Assembly: GCF_008039615.1 (NCBI RefSeq) | Contig: NZ_VDUZ01000005.1 | Span: forward strand, 124,001-188,000 | DNA: 64,000 nucleotides | Origin: Vineibacter terrae | Lineage (GTDB): Bacteria > Pseudomonadota > Alphaproteobacteria > Reyranellales > Reyranellaceae | Direction: 5' to 3' | Part shown: piece after piece, positions 1-8,749 of the stretch | Layout of the letters: every line of letters starts with the position of its first letter | Position numbering within the stretch: position 1 is the first letter of the stretch | Position numbers and translations under genes: made by a program | Notes under the pieces: generated by a model | Databases searched by the model: none | What the model was told of the DNA's origin: nothing | What the model saw: only the letters and a program-made list of their open reading frames with translations

Positions 1-543
1 GGGCACGGCGATCGCGAACAGCCACTGCCATGGCCCCAGGGCCAGGATCGCCGCCGCCGCGGTCGGCCCCAGCGCTGCCGAGGTGGCGACGATAAGCGCG
101 TTGATGCCCATGCCGTGTCCCAGCGCGGCGCGCGGATACGTAAAGCGGATCAGCGCCGGGTTCACGCTCATGATCCCGGCGGCGCCCAGGCCCTGCACGG
201 TACGTGCGATCACAAGCATGGTGAGCGAGTCCGAAAGCGCGCAGATCAGCGATGCCAGGGTGAACACCACCACGCCGGCGCGGAACACGCGGCGGTAGCC
301 GAGCACGTCTCCCAGCGACGACAGCGGCAGCAGCGAAACCATGACCGCGATCTGGAAGGCATTGACGATCCAGATCGAGCGGGCGGCCGTCGTATCGAGG
401 TCGCGTGCGATCACAGGCAGGGCGATGTTGGCGAGCGAGCCGTTGAGCACCGTCATCGACAGGCCAAACGCCATGGCAGCGACGGCCCAGTGGCGTCGCG
501 GCACCGGCAGACCATCGCCGGCATCGATCGGTAGAGCCACCAT
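1..543 (-). CDS. MFS drug/solute exporter, N-terminal part (runs off window)
   Basis: The reverse strand reads in frame from an ATG at 543 to the window edge (181 codons). The protein starts MVALPIDAGDGLPVPRRHWA and shows the first five or so membrane helices. An MFS motif A-like stretch, LGDVLGYRRVF, follows helix 2, and the region ARTVQGLGAAGIMSVNPALI resembles the DHA2 (14-helix) drug:H+ antiporter branch. The start lies 4 bases after the TAA stop of the dioxygenase upstream, so the two are probably co-transcribed. The substrate cannot be read from this. Seen: open frame and helices. Inferred: export role. Confidence 0.8.
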   Translation of the reverse strand, partial: MVALPIDAGDGLPVPRRHWAVAAMAFGLSMTVLNGSLANIALPVIARDLDTTAARSIWIVNAFQIAVMVSLLPLSSLGDVLGYRRVFRAGVVVFTLASLICALSDSLTMLVIARTVQGLGAAGIMSVNPALIRFTYPRAALGHGMGINALIVATSAALGPTAAAAILALGPWQWLFAIAVP

Positions 544-547
544 CGCT

Positions 548-1417
548 TTACTGGGCCACAGTAGGTGCGTCGCCCGCCACTGTGGTGCGCTGCATCAGGC
601 GCCTGTGCCTCACCGCATCGTACGGCGTGGCGCGGTGCAGGACGGCCCGGTTGTCCCAGATGATCAGGTCGCCTGCGCGCCAGTGATGCGAGAAGCAGAA
701 GGCGGGCTGTGTCGCGTGCGCCGTCAGGGAGTCCAGCAGCGCGCGGCCCTCGGCGAACGGCCAGCCCAATATGTGCGAGGCATGCGAGCTCACGTACAGG
801 GCCTTGCGGCCGTTGATCGGATTGACCCGGACCAGGCGCTGCTTCACGGGCGGCACCTCAGCCTTCTGCGCCTCGGTCAGCACGGTCGGGTCGACCAGGC
901 CGCGCGAATAGGCCAGCGAATGCTCGGCCACCAGCGTCTCGATCTGCTGCTGCATCGCCTCGGACAGGCTTGCATGGGCGGCGCGCAGGCTGGCGAATTC
1001 GGTGTTGCCGCCCTCCGGCGGGCAGATACGCGCCGACAGCAGCGAGCACAGCGCCGGCACCCGCTTGAAGGAGCTGTCGGTGTGCCAGAAGTAGTTGGCC
1101 TTCTGGTAGACCATGCGGCGGTCGTCCGGAGGGATCGTGGCGCCGGTATCGATGTCGAGGTTGGATTGGCGCGCGAACGGCGTGCCGCCGGCCGGGTTGG
1201 CGCTGACGGTTGTTTCCAAGGGGCCGAACAGCTTGCTGAACGCGATCTGCTGCGCATCGTCGATCGGCTGGTCGCGCAGCAGCACGACGGAGTGCTCCTC
1301 GAAGGCAGCGCGGATCTCGCCGAAAGCCACGGCATCGACCGGGTGCGTCAGGTCGATGCCGCCGATCTCGACGCCGAACAGGGGATGCAGCTTGCGGAAC
1401 GTCAGGGCCATGGTCAC
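548..1417 (-). CDS. TauD/TfdA-family Fe(II)/2-oxoglutarate dioxygenase
   Basis: A 289-residue protein of the TauD/TfdA family, the usual length. These enzymes use Fe(II), O2 and 2-oxoglutarate to hydroxylate small acids (taurine, 2,4-D, alkyl sulfates). The N-terminal FGVEIGGIDL signature is present. The iron triad is H112 and D114 (WHTDSSF) plus H261 (VLHRATPYD), with R272/R277 as the 2-oxoglutarate-binding arginine candidates in RHRRLMQR. The frame opens at a GTG (1417); an ATG two codons in (1411) is equally possible and neither has a strong ribosome site. It is followed at 4 bases by an MFS transporter, so catabolism or detoxification of an imported or exported acid is possible; the substrate is unknown. 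Confidence 0.85.
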   Translation of the reverse strand: MTMALTFRKLHPLFGVEIGGIDLTHPVDAVAFGEIRAAFEEHSVVLLRDQPIDDAQQIAFSKLFGPLETTVSANPAGGTPFARQSNLDIDTGATIPPDDRRMVYQKANYFWHTDSSFKRVPALCSLLSARICPPEGGNTEFASLRAAHASLSEAMQQQIETLVAEHSLAYSRGLVDPTVLTEAQKAEVPPVKQRLVRVNPINGRKALYVSSHASHILGWPFAEGRALLDSLTAHATQPAFCFSHHWRAGDLIIWDNRAVLHRATPYDAVRHRRLMQRTTVAGDAPTVAQ

Positions 1418-1650
1418 GGGCTTGTAACACGTGAAGGCACTCTAGCGCGACCGGACAGCGTTGGCCGTGCAAGTGCTGCAAGGCAGGCATATGGCGCTTT
1501 TTTCATCGCCCTGGGGCGCAGCGAAGCACCCTGCGATCGCGCCAACGATTTTTCCCCATGATGCAGGCCGTCGTCATGGAATTGTCGCGCGGCCGTCATC
1601 GCGTGTTTATCGCCGCACCCTAGGCATCGCTGCGCAAGACAGGAGCGCGC

Positions 1651-2604
1651 GTGACGGTCGATGCCATCATCACGGCCGACGTCCTGGACGTCGACACCAA
1701 GCCGGTGCGGGCGGATCGCCGTCGGCGTCCCCGGCCGTGGCGTCTGGCCTGGCTGCTGCTGCTGCTGCCGTCGCTGCTGTGCCTGGCGGCTTTCACCTAC
1801 CTGCCGGTGCTGCGGGTGGTGCTCGATGCGCTGTACGCCGCGCCGCACGGTACCGGCAGCGCAGCGCGCTTCGTCGGGCTGGAGAACTTCGCACGGGTCC
1901 TGGGTGATCCCGCCTTCCGTCAGGCGGCACAGAACAACCTCCTGTACGCCATCGGCACCGTCGTTCCCAGCGTGGTGCTGGCGCTTCTCTTCGCGCTCGC
2001 CGTCTGGCGTTCGTCGCGATTCAACACCGTGATGCGCACGATCCTGTTCCTGCCGTCGCTGGTGCCGCTGGTCGCGGCCGCATCGCTGTTCTTCTTCATC
2101 TTCCTCCCGGGCATCGGCTTGCTCGACTACTATCTGGGCAAGATCGGTGCATCAGGCCTCAACTGGATCGGCGATTCGGACGTCGCCCTGTGGTCGATCG
2201 TCGGGCTGACGGTCTGGAAGAACGCCGGCTACTACATGCTCTTCTACATCGCCGGGCTGCAGGCCGTGCCGCGCGATCATATCGAGGCTGCCACGGTCGA
2301 TGGCGCCAATGCACTGCAGCGTCTGTGGCATGTGATCCTGCCGGCGCTGCGGCCGACCACGGCTTTCGTGGTCACCATTGCCCTGATCCACATGCTGACA
2401 TCGGTGGACCACGTCGTGGTGCTGACCAAGGGCGGCCCGAGCAACGCCACCAACCTGCTGCTGTTCTACATCTTCCAGGAAGCGCACGAGAATTTCGATG
2501 CCGGCAAGGCAGCCGCCGCCACGGGGATCAGCGTCGCCGTGCTGCTGGTCGTGTCGCTGGGTGCGCTGCGCGGCATGGACCCGGGAGGCGGCCGTGCGTC
2601 TTGA
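1651..2604 (+). CDS. ABC sugar/glycerol-3-phosphate-type permease 1 (UgpA/MalF-like)
   Basis: A 317-residue inner-membrane protein of the carbohydrate ABC permease family: a basic N-terminus, then about six helices. The EAA loop reads EAATVDGANALQRLWHVILPALRP (near residues 213-236). Translation starts at GTG 1651 behind AGGAG at 1640-1644. The downstream permease overlaps it by 11 bases, so the two form one operon. The glycerophosphodiesterase downstream suggests glycerol-3-phosphate or glycerophosphodiesters as substrate (Ugp-like). No ATPase gene (ugpC) is in the window, and the partner genes are damaged, so this importer may be dead. Confidence 0.85.
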   Translation: MTVDAIITADVLDVDTKPVRADRRRRPRPWRLAWLLLLLPSLLCLAAFTYLPVLRVVLDALYAAPHGTGSAARFVGLENFARVLGDPAFRQAAQNNLLYAIGTVVPSVVLALLFALAVWRSSRFNTVMRTILFLPSLVPLVAAASLFFFIFLPGIGLLDYYLGKIGASGLNWIGDSDVALWSIVGLTVWKNAGYYMLFYIAGLQAVPRDHIEAATVDGANALQRLWHVILPALRPTTAFVVTIALIHMLTSVDHVVVLTKGGPSNATNLLLFYIFQEAHENFDAGKAAAATGISVAVLLVVSLGALRGMDPGGGRAS

Positions 2605-4207
2605 GCGCCGTCTTGGCCCGGCGCTGATCGTCGCCGCCATCGCGGCTGCGGCCTTCGTCTGGGCGACGCCCTTCCTGTGGACCCTGGTCGCATCGTTGCG
2701 GCCCGAAAGCGCCGGCAGCGTCGACATGGCGTCGCTGTGGCCCGACTTTGCGCCGACCCTGGCCAATTTCCGGCTGGCGCTGGAGAGCGGCGACTTCGGC
2801 CTCTACTACATCAATACCGCGATTGTCGTGGTCGGCATCCTGGGCGTCCAGGTCGTCACGATCAGCCTGGCCGGATACGCCTTCGCACGCCTGCAATTCA
2901 CCGGGCGGGACGTGCTGTTCTATGTGTTCCTGCTGCAGCTGATGCTGGTGCCGCCGGCTCTGATCGTGCCGAACCTGCGCACCATCGTCGATCTCGGCCT
3001 CTACGACACACTGGCCGGTGTGATGGCGCCGTATTTTGCGTCGGCGTTCGGCACCTTCCTGATGCGCCAGACCTTTCTCGGCATTCCGCGCGACTTCGAG
3101 GAGGCGGCCGCGATTGACGGCGCGCCGTGGTGGGCGATCGTCTGGCACGTCCTGCTGCCCTTGGCGCGGCCCGGCCTGGTGGCTTTCGCAATCGTATCGG
3201 TGACGGCGCAATGGAACGAATTCCTGTGGCCTCTGATGGTGATCAACGATCCCGCGAGCCACACGCTCACCATCGGGCTCGCGACCTTCACCAAAGGTGC
3301 GGAAGGCGCCAGGGAGTGGGGCGTCCTGGCCGCCGGCACCCTGCTGGTGATGGCGCCGCTGGCCGTCGCGTTCGGGCTCGATACGGCGAACCCGCCGCGC
3401 ACCTGGGCCGAGCTGGTGGATGCGGCGAAGAAGCTCACGAAGCGCGATGGCGAGAAGATCGAGCGCCACGGCTTCATGATGCCCGGCAACTACGACACGC
3501 TGGGCTGGCTGATGAGCGCGCTGTCGATGTCCAACGGCGGCCGGTACTTCAATGAAAGCTACGGCGGCGAGGTCTACTACGATACGCCCTCGATGGTGGG
3601 TGCGGCGCGCCTGGTGGAGGACCTGGTGCACAAGCACAAGGTGATGCCGGCAGGTGTCGTCGACTCGGGCGCCGTGTCGACGGCCTTCTTCGCCGGCAAG
3701 GCGTCCATGATCCTGCAGTCCACCGGTTCCCTGTCCTTCATTCGCGAGAACATGAAATCCGCTTACAGCGTTGCCTTCGTGCCGCGCAAAGTGCGCAATG
3801 CCGTGCCCATCGGCGGCGCCTCGCTGGTGATGTTCAAGGGCCAGAGCGAAGCCAGCCAGGAAGCGGGATGGAAATTCATCCGCTGGCTGTCGTCGACCGA
3901 GGTCCTGGCCGGCTGGAGCCGATTTATAGGCTACTTCGCGCCGCGCAAATCGGCCTACGACATGCCCGAGATGAAGGCGTTCATCGCTCGTCACCCCGAC
4001 GCCAAGGTGGCGCTCGACCAGCTCGCCTATGCGCAGCCCTGGTTCGCGACCTATCAGACCGTGGCCGTGCGCAAGGCGCTTGAGGACGAGATGCAGGCGG
4101 TCCTGAACGGCAAGAAGAAAGCCGACCAGGCCGTCAAGGATGCGCAGCGCAAGGCCGACGAGCTGCTGCGTCCCTACGTCGAGCAGACCGCGCTGAAGCT
4201 GCCGTGA
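2594..4207 (+). CDS. In-frame chimera: UgpE/MalG-like permease fused to the C-terminal half of an extracellular solute-binding protein
   Basis: One uninterrupted frame of 537 codons from GTG 2594. Residues 1 to about 263 are a MalG-type permease: helices, then an EAA loop EEAAAIDGAPWWAIVWHVLL, ending inside its last helix at LLVMAPLAVAFGL. Immediately after (about 3380) the protein becomes a sugar/glycerol-phosphate binding protein, entering at ANPPRTWAELVDAAKKL, a stretch normally near residue 150 of a ~430-residue UgpB-type protein, and running to a normal C-terminus. The permease tail, the intergenic space, the signal peptide and the first lobe of the binding protein are missing. By MalG topology the binding-protein part would face the cytoplasm, so it cannot capture substrate. 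I read it as the scar of a several-hundred-base deletion; misassembly is the alternative. Confidence 0.8.
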   Translation: MRLERRLGPALIVAAIAAAAFVWATPFLWTLVASLRPESAGSVDMASLWPDFAPTLANFRLALESGDFGLYYINTAIVVVGILGVQVVTISLAGYAFARLQFTGRDVLFYVFLLQLMLVPPALIVPNLRTIVDLGLYDTLAGVMAPYFASAFGTFLMRQTFLGIPRDFEEAAAIDGAPWWAIVWHVLLPLARPGLVAFAIVSVTAQWNEFLWPLMVINDPASHTLTIGLATFTKGAEGAREWGVLAAGTLLVMAPLAVAFGLDTANPPRTWAELVDAAKKLTKRDGEKIERHGFMMPGNYDTLGWLMSALSMSNGGRYFNESYGGEVYYDTPSMVGAARLVEDLVHKHKVMPAGVVDSGAVSTAFFAGKASMILQSTGSLSFIRENMKSAYSVAFVPRKVRNAVPIGGASLVMFKGQSEASQEAGWKFIRWLSSTEVLAGWSRFIGYFAPRKSAYDMPEMKAFIARHPDAKVALDQLAYAQPWFATYQTVAVRKALEDEMQAVLNGKKKADQAVKDAQRKADELLRPYVEQTALKLP

Positions 4208-4282
4208 TTGTTGCAGCTCAGTCGCTCCGGGCGCGGCTCGGAATGACGGGCTGCCGGAACAACGGCGAGAAGGAGCACATCC

Positions 4283-5143
4283 ATGATCATCGCCCAGATC
4301 ACCGACCTGCACGTCCGTCCCCCGGGCCGGTTCGCCTATGAGCGGGTCAACACGAACGCCATGCTCAAGGCCGCGGTCGACGCGCTGGTGCGGCTGGAGC
4401 GGCGCCCCGACGTCGTGCTGGCTTCCGGCGATCTGACCGATTGCGGCCTCGCCGAGGAGTACGTGGCGCTGCGCGAGCTGCTCGCGCCGCTGTCGATGCC
4501 GGTCTACCTCGTGCCGGGCAACCATGACCGGCGCGAGAACATGCGCGCCGTCTTCCAGGCCGACGGCTATCTGCCGGCCGAGGGCGAGTTCCTGCACTAT
4601 GTGATCGACGACCATCCGGTACGGCTGATCGGCCTGGACACCGTGGTGCCCGGCGAAGGCCATGGGCTGATGTGCCTGCGGCGGCTCAACTGGCTGGAGA
4701 CGCAGCTGGCGCGCACGCCGGGCGAGCCGACGGTGATCTTCATGCATCATCCGCCGTTTCTCACCGGCCTGGCCGACATGGATCGCATCAATTGCCGCGG
4801 CGGCGATTCGATGGCCGATATCGTGGCCCGCTTCCCCAATGTCGAGCGGGTGCTGTGCGGTCATCACCACCGACCGATCCAGGCGCGCTGGGCCGGCACC
4901 TTGGCGTCGGTCTCGCCCAGCACGGCGCACCAGGTGGCGCTCGACCTCAAGCCCGACAACAGCCCGACCATGTTCAACCTGGAGCCTCCGGCGTATCAGC
5001 TCCATGTCTGGTCGCCTTACTCGGGGCTCGTCAGCCACACGGCCTATGTCGGCGACTATGGCGGGCCGTACCCCTTCGTGCTCGACCCCGACTACCCCGG
5101 CCACGGCGCCGACAATGCCGCGCCGGCGGAAGCGGCGGAGTAG
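4283..5143 (+). CDS. GpdQ-like glycerophosphodiesterase (calcineurin-type metallophosphoesterase)
   Basis: A 286-residue cytoplasmic metallophosphoesterase with the full bimetal set: D8 and H10 (ITDLHV), D50 (SGDLTD), N80-H81 (PGNHD), H155/H156 (FMHHPP), H194 and H196 (CGHHHRP). Length and spacing match Enterobacter GpdQ (D8, H10, D50, N80, H156, H195, H197), which hydrolyses glycerophosphodiesters to glycerol-3-phosphate. A ribosome site, AAGGAG at 4270-4275, precedes ATG 4283. Its place behind Ugp-like permeases supports a role in using glycerophosphodiesters as phosphorus source. Other phosphodiester substrates are possible. Confidence 0.82.
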   Translation: MIIAQITDLHVRPPGRFAYERVNTNAMLKAAVDALVRLERRPDVVLASGDLTDCGLAEEYVALRELLAPLSMPVYLVPGNHDRRENMRAVFQADGYLPAEGEFLHYVIDDHPVRLIGLDTVVPGEGHGLMCLRRLNWLETQLARTPGEPTVIFMHHPPFLTGLADMDRINCRGGDSMADIVARFPNVERVLCGHHHRPIQARWAGTLASVSPSTAHQVALDLKPDNSPTMFNLEPPAYQLHVWSPYSGLVSHTAYVGDYGGPYPFVLDPDYPGHGADNAAPAEAAE

Positions 5144-5187
5144 GCGTGATGAGCCGGCGCAATGTCCTGCTGATTGTCGTCTTGTCG

Positions 5188-6732
5188 TCAGATGCGCCGG
5201 CCAGCACCTTCCCAGTACGGGTCGCGCAGCTTGCGCTTGAAGATTTTTCCTGAATCCTCACGCGGCAGCTCGGTGCGGAACTCGACCTGGCGCGGCACCT
5301 TGTAGCCGGCCACGCGCTCGCGCAGATGCGCCTGCACGGCGGCGGCGGTGAGCACGGCGCCCGGGATCGGCTGCACGACGGCGCAGAGCTTCTCGCCGTA
5401 TTCGTCGTCGGGAATGCCGAACACGGCGCAGTCGGCGACACCTGCCATCTTGTGCAGCTCGGCTTCGATCTCGGCGGGGTAGATGTTGACCCCGCCCGAG
5501 ATCACCATGTCGTTGGCGCGGCCGCACAGGTAGAGGTAGCCATCCCGGTCGAGATAGCCGACGTCACCCAAGGTGACGAGGCCCTGTCGATCGGCCCGCC
5601 GCCGCTTGTCGTCGTCGCCGTGATAGGTGAAGTCGGGAAAGTTCCGGTTGCGGCAGATGACCTCGCCGGTGCCGCCTGCGGCCACGTCGCTGCCGTCCTC
5701 GGCGATGATCCGCACGTCGCATGACGGCAGCGCGCGCCCGACGGTGCCGGGATGCGCCAGCCATTCCTGCGAATTGCAGTAGGTGACCGCGCCGGTCTCC
5801 GTGCCGCCGTAGTGCTCGTGGATGATCGGTCCCCACCAGTCGATCATCGCCCGCTTGACATGCACGGGGCAGGGCGCCGCGCCGTGCATCACGAAGCGGA
5901 GGCTTGAAAGGTCGTAGCGCGCCCGCACCTCGGCCGGCAGGCGCAGCAGGCGCACGAACATGGTCGGCACGGCCAGAAGATGCGTGACGCGCTCCTGCTC
6001 GATACGGCGCAGCAGGGTCTCGGCATCGAAGCGCGGCTCGATGATCAGCTTGGCGCCCATCGCGAAGAAGCGCAGGCTGAAGGCGTTGGGCGTCGAATGA
6101 TAGAGCGGGCCGGCCAGCAGGCAGGTGATGTCGGATGGTCTGTCTGCGTAGCCGAGACCGAAGATCACGGCGGCATTGCGCTCGGCTGCTTCTGCCTGTG
6201 CCTCGCTGGTCGGCGCGCGCCGAACGCCCTTGGGCCGTCCCGTCGTGCCCGAGGTGTAGATCATCGAGCCCAGCGCGGCGACACGGCCGCCTTGGCGCGG
6301 CGCGTGGCGTGCCAGCCAGTCCGTCCACCCGGTGACACCAGCCGGCAGCACGGCCGACTGAGGCGCCAGGCCGTAGGCGGCGACGATCGCATCAGGCGTC
6401 TCCACCACCAGCGTCAGCACCCCGGCCGGGATCGCATCGGCCATCCGGTGATGGAGATCGGCATGGATCACGATCGCCTTGGCGCCCGAGTTGACGAAGA
6501 CATAGCCGGCTTCGTCGACCGAGTTGTGCCAGTTCACCGGCGTCACGTAGGCGCCGATCAGGCTGGCGCCGGCGCTGGCGGTCAGGAAGGCGAAGTCGTT
6601 GCGCAGGCACACCGCGACCACGTCGCCGGGGCCGATGCCGTGCGCGGCGAAGCCGGCCGCTGCCCGCTCGGCCTCCCGCATCACCTCGTCATCCGGCCGG
6701 CGGCGATCACCGGCCAGGATCCATGCCGCCAT
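5188..6732 (-). CDS. Acyl-CoA ligase (AMP-forming), last gene of an lva-like cluster
   Basis: A 514-residue adenylate-forming enzyme that activates a carboxylic acid to its CoA thioester. The P-loop motif MIYTSGTTGRPKGV is at 157-170, YGGTETG further on, and the C-terminal lysine lies in SGKIFKRKL. The frame is open to 6759, but AAGGAGG sits just upstream of ATG 6732, so that start is chosen. It lies downstream of the dehydrogenase, DUF6285 and kinase genes on the same strand, matching the position and role of LvaE in the Pseudomonas levulinate operon. The exact acid is not readable from sequence. Confidence 0.85.
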   Translation of the reverse strand: MAAWILAGDRRRPDDEVMREAERAAAGFAAHGIGPGDVVAVCLRNDFAFLTASAGASLIGAYVTPVNWHNSVDEAGYVFVNSGAKAIVIHADLHHRMADAIPAGVLTLVVETPDAIVAAYGLAPQSAVLPAGVTGWTDWLARHAPRQGGRVAALGSMIYTSGTTGRPKGVRRAPTSEAQAEAAERNAAVIFGLGYADRPSDITCLLAGPLYHSTPNAFSLRFFAMGAKLIIEPRFDAETLLRRIEQERVTHLLAVPTMFVRLLRLPAEVRARYDLSSLRFVMHGAAPCPVHVKRAMIDWWGPIIHEHYGGTETGAVTYCNSQEWLAHPGTVGRALPSCDVRIIAEDGSDVAAGGTGEVICRNRNFPDFTYHGDDDKRRRADRQGLVTLGDVGYLDRDGYLYLCGRANDMVISGGVNIYPAEIEAELHKMAGVADCAVFGIPDDEYGEKLCAVVQPIPGAVLTAAAVQAHLRERVAGYKVPRQVEFRTELPREDSGKIFKRKLRDPYWEGAGRRI

Positions 6733-6750
6733 CGTTTCCTCCTTTTCATT

Positions 6751-6874
6751 CTCCCCCACGCAGTGGGGGAGGTGGCCGAAGGCCGGAGGGGGACCTCACG
6801 TGATGGTTCGCATGACGCACACCACGTCGGGTCCCCTCCGCCCCTTCGGGGCACCTCCCCACTACGTGGGGAGG
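6751..6874. repeat. Family C-like palindromic intergenic repeat
   Basis: Two GC-rich hairpin arms (CTCCCCCACGCAGTGGGGGAG at the left, an imperfect partner CTCCCCACTACGTGGGGAG at the right, with GGCCGAAGGCC and CCCCTTCGGGG in between) fill the gap between the acyl-CoA dehydrogenase and ligase genes. The layout resembles the other family C copies. It could attenuate or process the polycistronic message here. Confidence 0.75.
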
Positions 6875-6883
6875 ATAAAAGCA

Positions 6884-8194
6884 TCATTCAGCCGCGGCTT
6901 TCTCCAGCGCCGCGAACTCGCGCCGACGCGGGCCCATGAAGCCGAACAGGAAGCCCGCCACCTTGCGCATCTGGATCTCTTCCGAGCCTTCCGTGATGCG
7001 GTAGCGGCGATGATGGCGGTAGATGTGCTCGAACGGCTTGTGACGCGAATAGCCGATGCCGCCATGCACCTGCATGGCCCGGTCGGCGGCCTCGCAGCAC
7101 AGCCGGTTAGCCCAGTAGTTGCACATCGAGACCTTGTCGGAGAGCACCTTCTCGACCTCCGGGTGCGGCATCTGGTCCATTTCCCACGCCGTCTTGCGGA
7201 TCAGCAGCCGCAGCATCTCGGCTTGGGTGGCCAGCTCGACCAGCGGCCACTGGATGGCCTGGTTCTCGGCCAGCGGCCGGCCGAACGGCTTGCGCTGGCG
7301 CGCGTACTTCACGCTCTCGTTGATGCAGTACACCGCCGCGCCCAGCGAGCCCGCGGCCTGGCGGATGCGGTTCTCGTGCACGAAGGACTGCGCCAGTGCC
7401 AGGCCGCCCTCCAGCGGGCCGAACAGCGCGTCCTCCGGCACCCACACATCCGTGAAGCTCACGCGCGGATGGTCGGTGGGCATGTTGAAGGTCCACATGT
7501 ACTCCTCGACCTTCACGCCGGGCGTGCTCGTCGGCACCAGGAAGCAGCTGATGCCGCGTCCGTCGCCGTCCTTGCCGCTGGTGCGCGCGAAGAGCGCGCA
7601 ATGCGTCGCCACGTGCATGCCCGTGGTCCACATCTTGGCGCCGTTGATCAGCCAGCCGGGCTTGCCGTCACGCTCCTGCCGCACGGCGCGGGTCGCCATG
7701 TGGGTCGCGTCCGAGCCATGCTCAGGCTCGGTGAGGCCGAAGGTGATGCGCCGCCGCCCCTCGAGGGACCCGAAGATGAACTCCTCCTTCTGGGCCGGCG
7801 TGCCGAAGTCGCGCATCATCACGATGAACGGGAAGTTGCCGACGATGGAATGCTCGTTCTGCAGGTCGTTGTGCAGGCCCAACCCCTTGCTGGCGAAATG
7901 CTCACGGATCACCGCCATCCACAGGTTCGAGCCGTCGCGGCCGCCGAACTCCTTGGGCAGCGAGAAGCGGAAATGGCCAGCCTTGTCGGCGCGGCGCTTG
8001 GCCTCGCGCAGCAGGTCCTCCCATTCCTTGCGCGGCAGGCCCTGGTCGTCCCAGTTGGTGCGCGCATGCTCGCGGCGATGGTCGAAGAAACGCTCGTTGT
8101 CGTCCTGCGCCTGCAGCGGCTTGATCTCCGCCTCGATGAAGCGGTCGAGCTCGGCCAGGTAGTCGGTCAGCTCCTTGGGCAGATTGAAATCCAT
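6884..8194 (-). CDS. Acyl-CoA dehydrogenase-family flavoprotein (LvaC/ACAD10-11-like context)
   Basis: A 436-residue acyl-CoA dehydrogenase: the N-terminal helical domain, then the FAD-binding core (FGLTEPEHGSD, WLINGAKMWTTG), then a C-terminal helical domain with MQVHGGIGYSRHKPFEHIYRHHR and ITEGSEEIQ. The start is ATG 8194, preceded by GGGAGAAGG; the open frame further upstream is only repeat sequence. With the APH-like kinase and DUF6285 genes upstream it forms the split equivalent of ACAD10/ACAD11. In that family the kinase phosphorylates a 4-hydroxyacyl-CoA and the dehydrogenase domain removes the phosphate. An ordinary alpha,beta-dehydrogenation is the simpler alternative. Confidence 0.85.
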   Translation of the reverse strand: MDFNLPKELTDYLAELDRFIEAEIKPLQAQDDNERFFDHRREHARTNWDDQGLPRKEWEDLLREAKRRADKAGHFRFSLPKEFGGRDGSNLWMAVIREHFASKGLGLHNDLQNEHSIVGNFPFIVMMRDFGTPAQKEEFIFGSLEGRRRITFGLTEPEHGSDATHMATRAVRQERDGKPGWLINGAKMWTTGMHVATHCALFARTSGKDGDGRGISCFLVPTSTPGVKVEEYMWTFNMPTDHPRVSFTDVWVPEDALFGPLEGGLALAQSFVHENRIRQAAGSLGAAVYCINESVKYARQRKPFGRPLAENQAIQWPLVELATQAEMLRLLIRKTAWEMDQMPHPEVEKVLSDKVSMCNYWANRLCCEAADRAMQVHGGIGYSRHKPFEHIYRHHRRYRITEGSEEIQMRKVAGFLFGFMGPRRREFAALEKAAAE

Positions 8195-8240
8195 GGTCCT
8201 TCTCCCTTTGGTGGTGTGTTCGGCGTCTGAAGTTATGGGG

Positions 8241-8328
8241 ACCGCTTCATGGTGAGCTTGTCGAACCATGAAGCGGTTCGCACGGAGGTCGTACGAGGCT
8301 TCATGGTTCGACAGGCTCACCATGAAGC
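8241..8328. repeat. Family A palindromic repeat (copy 1)
   Basis: Two hairpins in tandem: 8241-8277 (ACCGCTTCATGG...CCATGAAGCGGT) and 8298-8328 (GCTTCATGG...CCATGAAGC, with TTCGACAGGCTCA in the loop). The same two-hairpin unit recurs at 20715-20830 and 23915-24001. It sits inside the operon between DUF6285 and the dehydrogenase genes. Confidence 0.9.
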
Positions 8329-8354
8329 GACGCGGCAGACTTCGCTTCCTGCAT

Positions 8355-8747
8355 TCATTCTGATGTCGCGGCTTTGTCCTCGGCCAGCGCCCGGCGATAG
8401 GCCGAGTAGGCCGGCTGGTCGATCGCGAGCTTGGTCATGGTCGTCCGTCGCAGATGCGCGACCAGGTCGGGATTCTGCGCCGTGAGCGTGCCGTTCTCGA
8501 GCTGCTCGCACAGCGCCTCGTTGAGCGCTTCCAGGGAGCCGTCGGCACCGAGCAGCGTGCGCAGGCGCTGATGCTCCTCGGCGTTGGCTTGCGGCGCGAT
8601 CTCGAGCTCGCGGCGCACGATGTCGAGCGCGTTGGCTGCGACGCGGGCATGGAAGGCGGTGTGGCCCTGCAGCTGCGGCATGGCGTGCTGGCGCAGGAAG
8701 TCGGCGACCGCGGCGAGGATCTCGATGGCGGAGGGCTGGTCCTGCAT
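8355..8747 (-). CDS. DUF6285 small protein, candidate LvaB-like kinase partner
   Basis: A 130-residue protein, mostly helical, beginning MQDQPSAIEILAAVADFLRQ and containing a conserved-looking NALDIVRRELE segment. I recognise it as a DUF6285-type protein, the small gene that habitually follows APH-like kinase genes in acyl-CoA catabolic clusters. The ATG lies 2 bases after the TGA of the kinase gene, so the two are translationally coupled. In Pseudomonas putida the small protein LvaB is needed with LvaA to phosphorylate 4-hydroxyvaleryl-CoA; that this gene is its counterpart is my inference from size and position. Confidence 0.75.
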   Translation of the reverse strand: MQDQPSAIEILAAVADFLRQHAMPQLQGHTAFHARVAANALDIVRRELEIAPQANAEEHQRLRTLLGADGSLEALNEALCEQLENGTLTAQNPDLVAHLRRTTMTKLAIDQPAYSAYRRALAEDKAATSE

Positions 8748-8749
8748 GG

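Noticed and set aside
341-1561. Long open frame on the + strand opposite the dioxygenase
   Set aside because: It lies antisense to a well-recognised enzyme, has low-complexity Arg/Gly/His-rich translation and is a by-product of high GC content. The same applies to many long frames opposite other genes (for example 2528-5104 -, 11424-13319 -, 26016-28502 +, 50737-52455 +).
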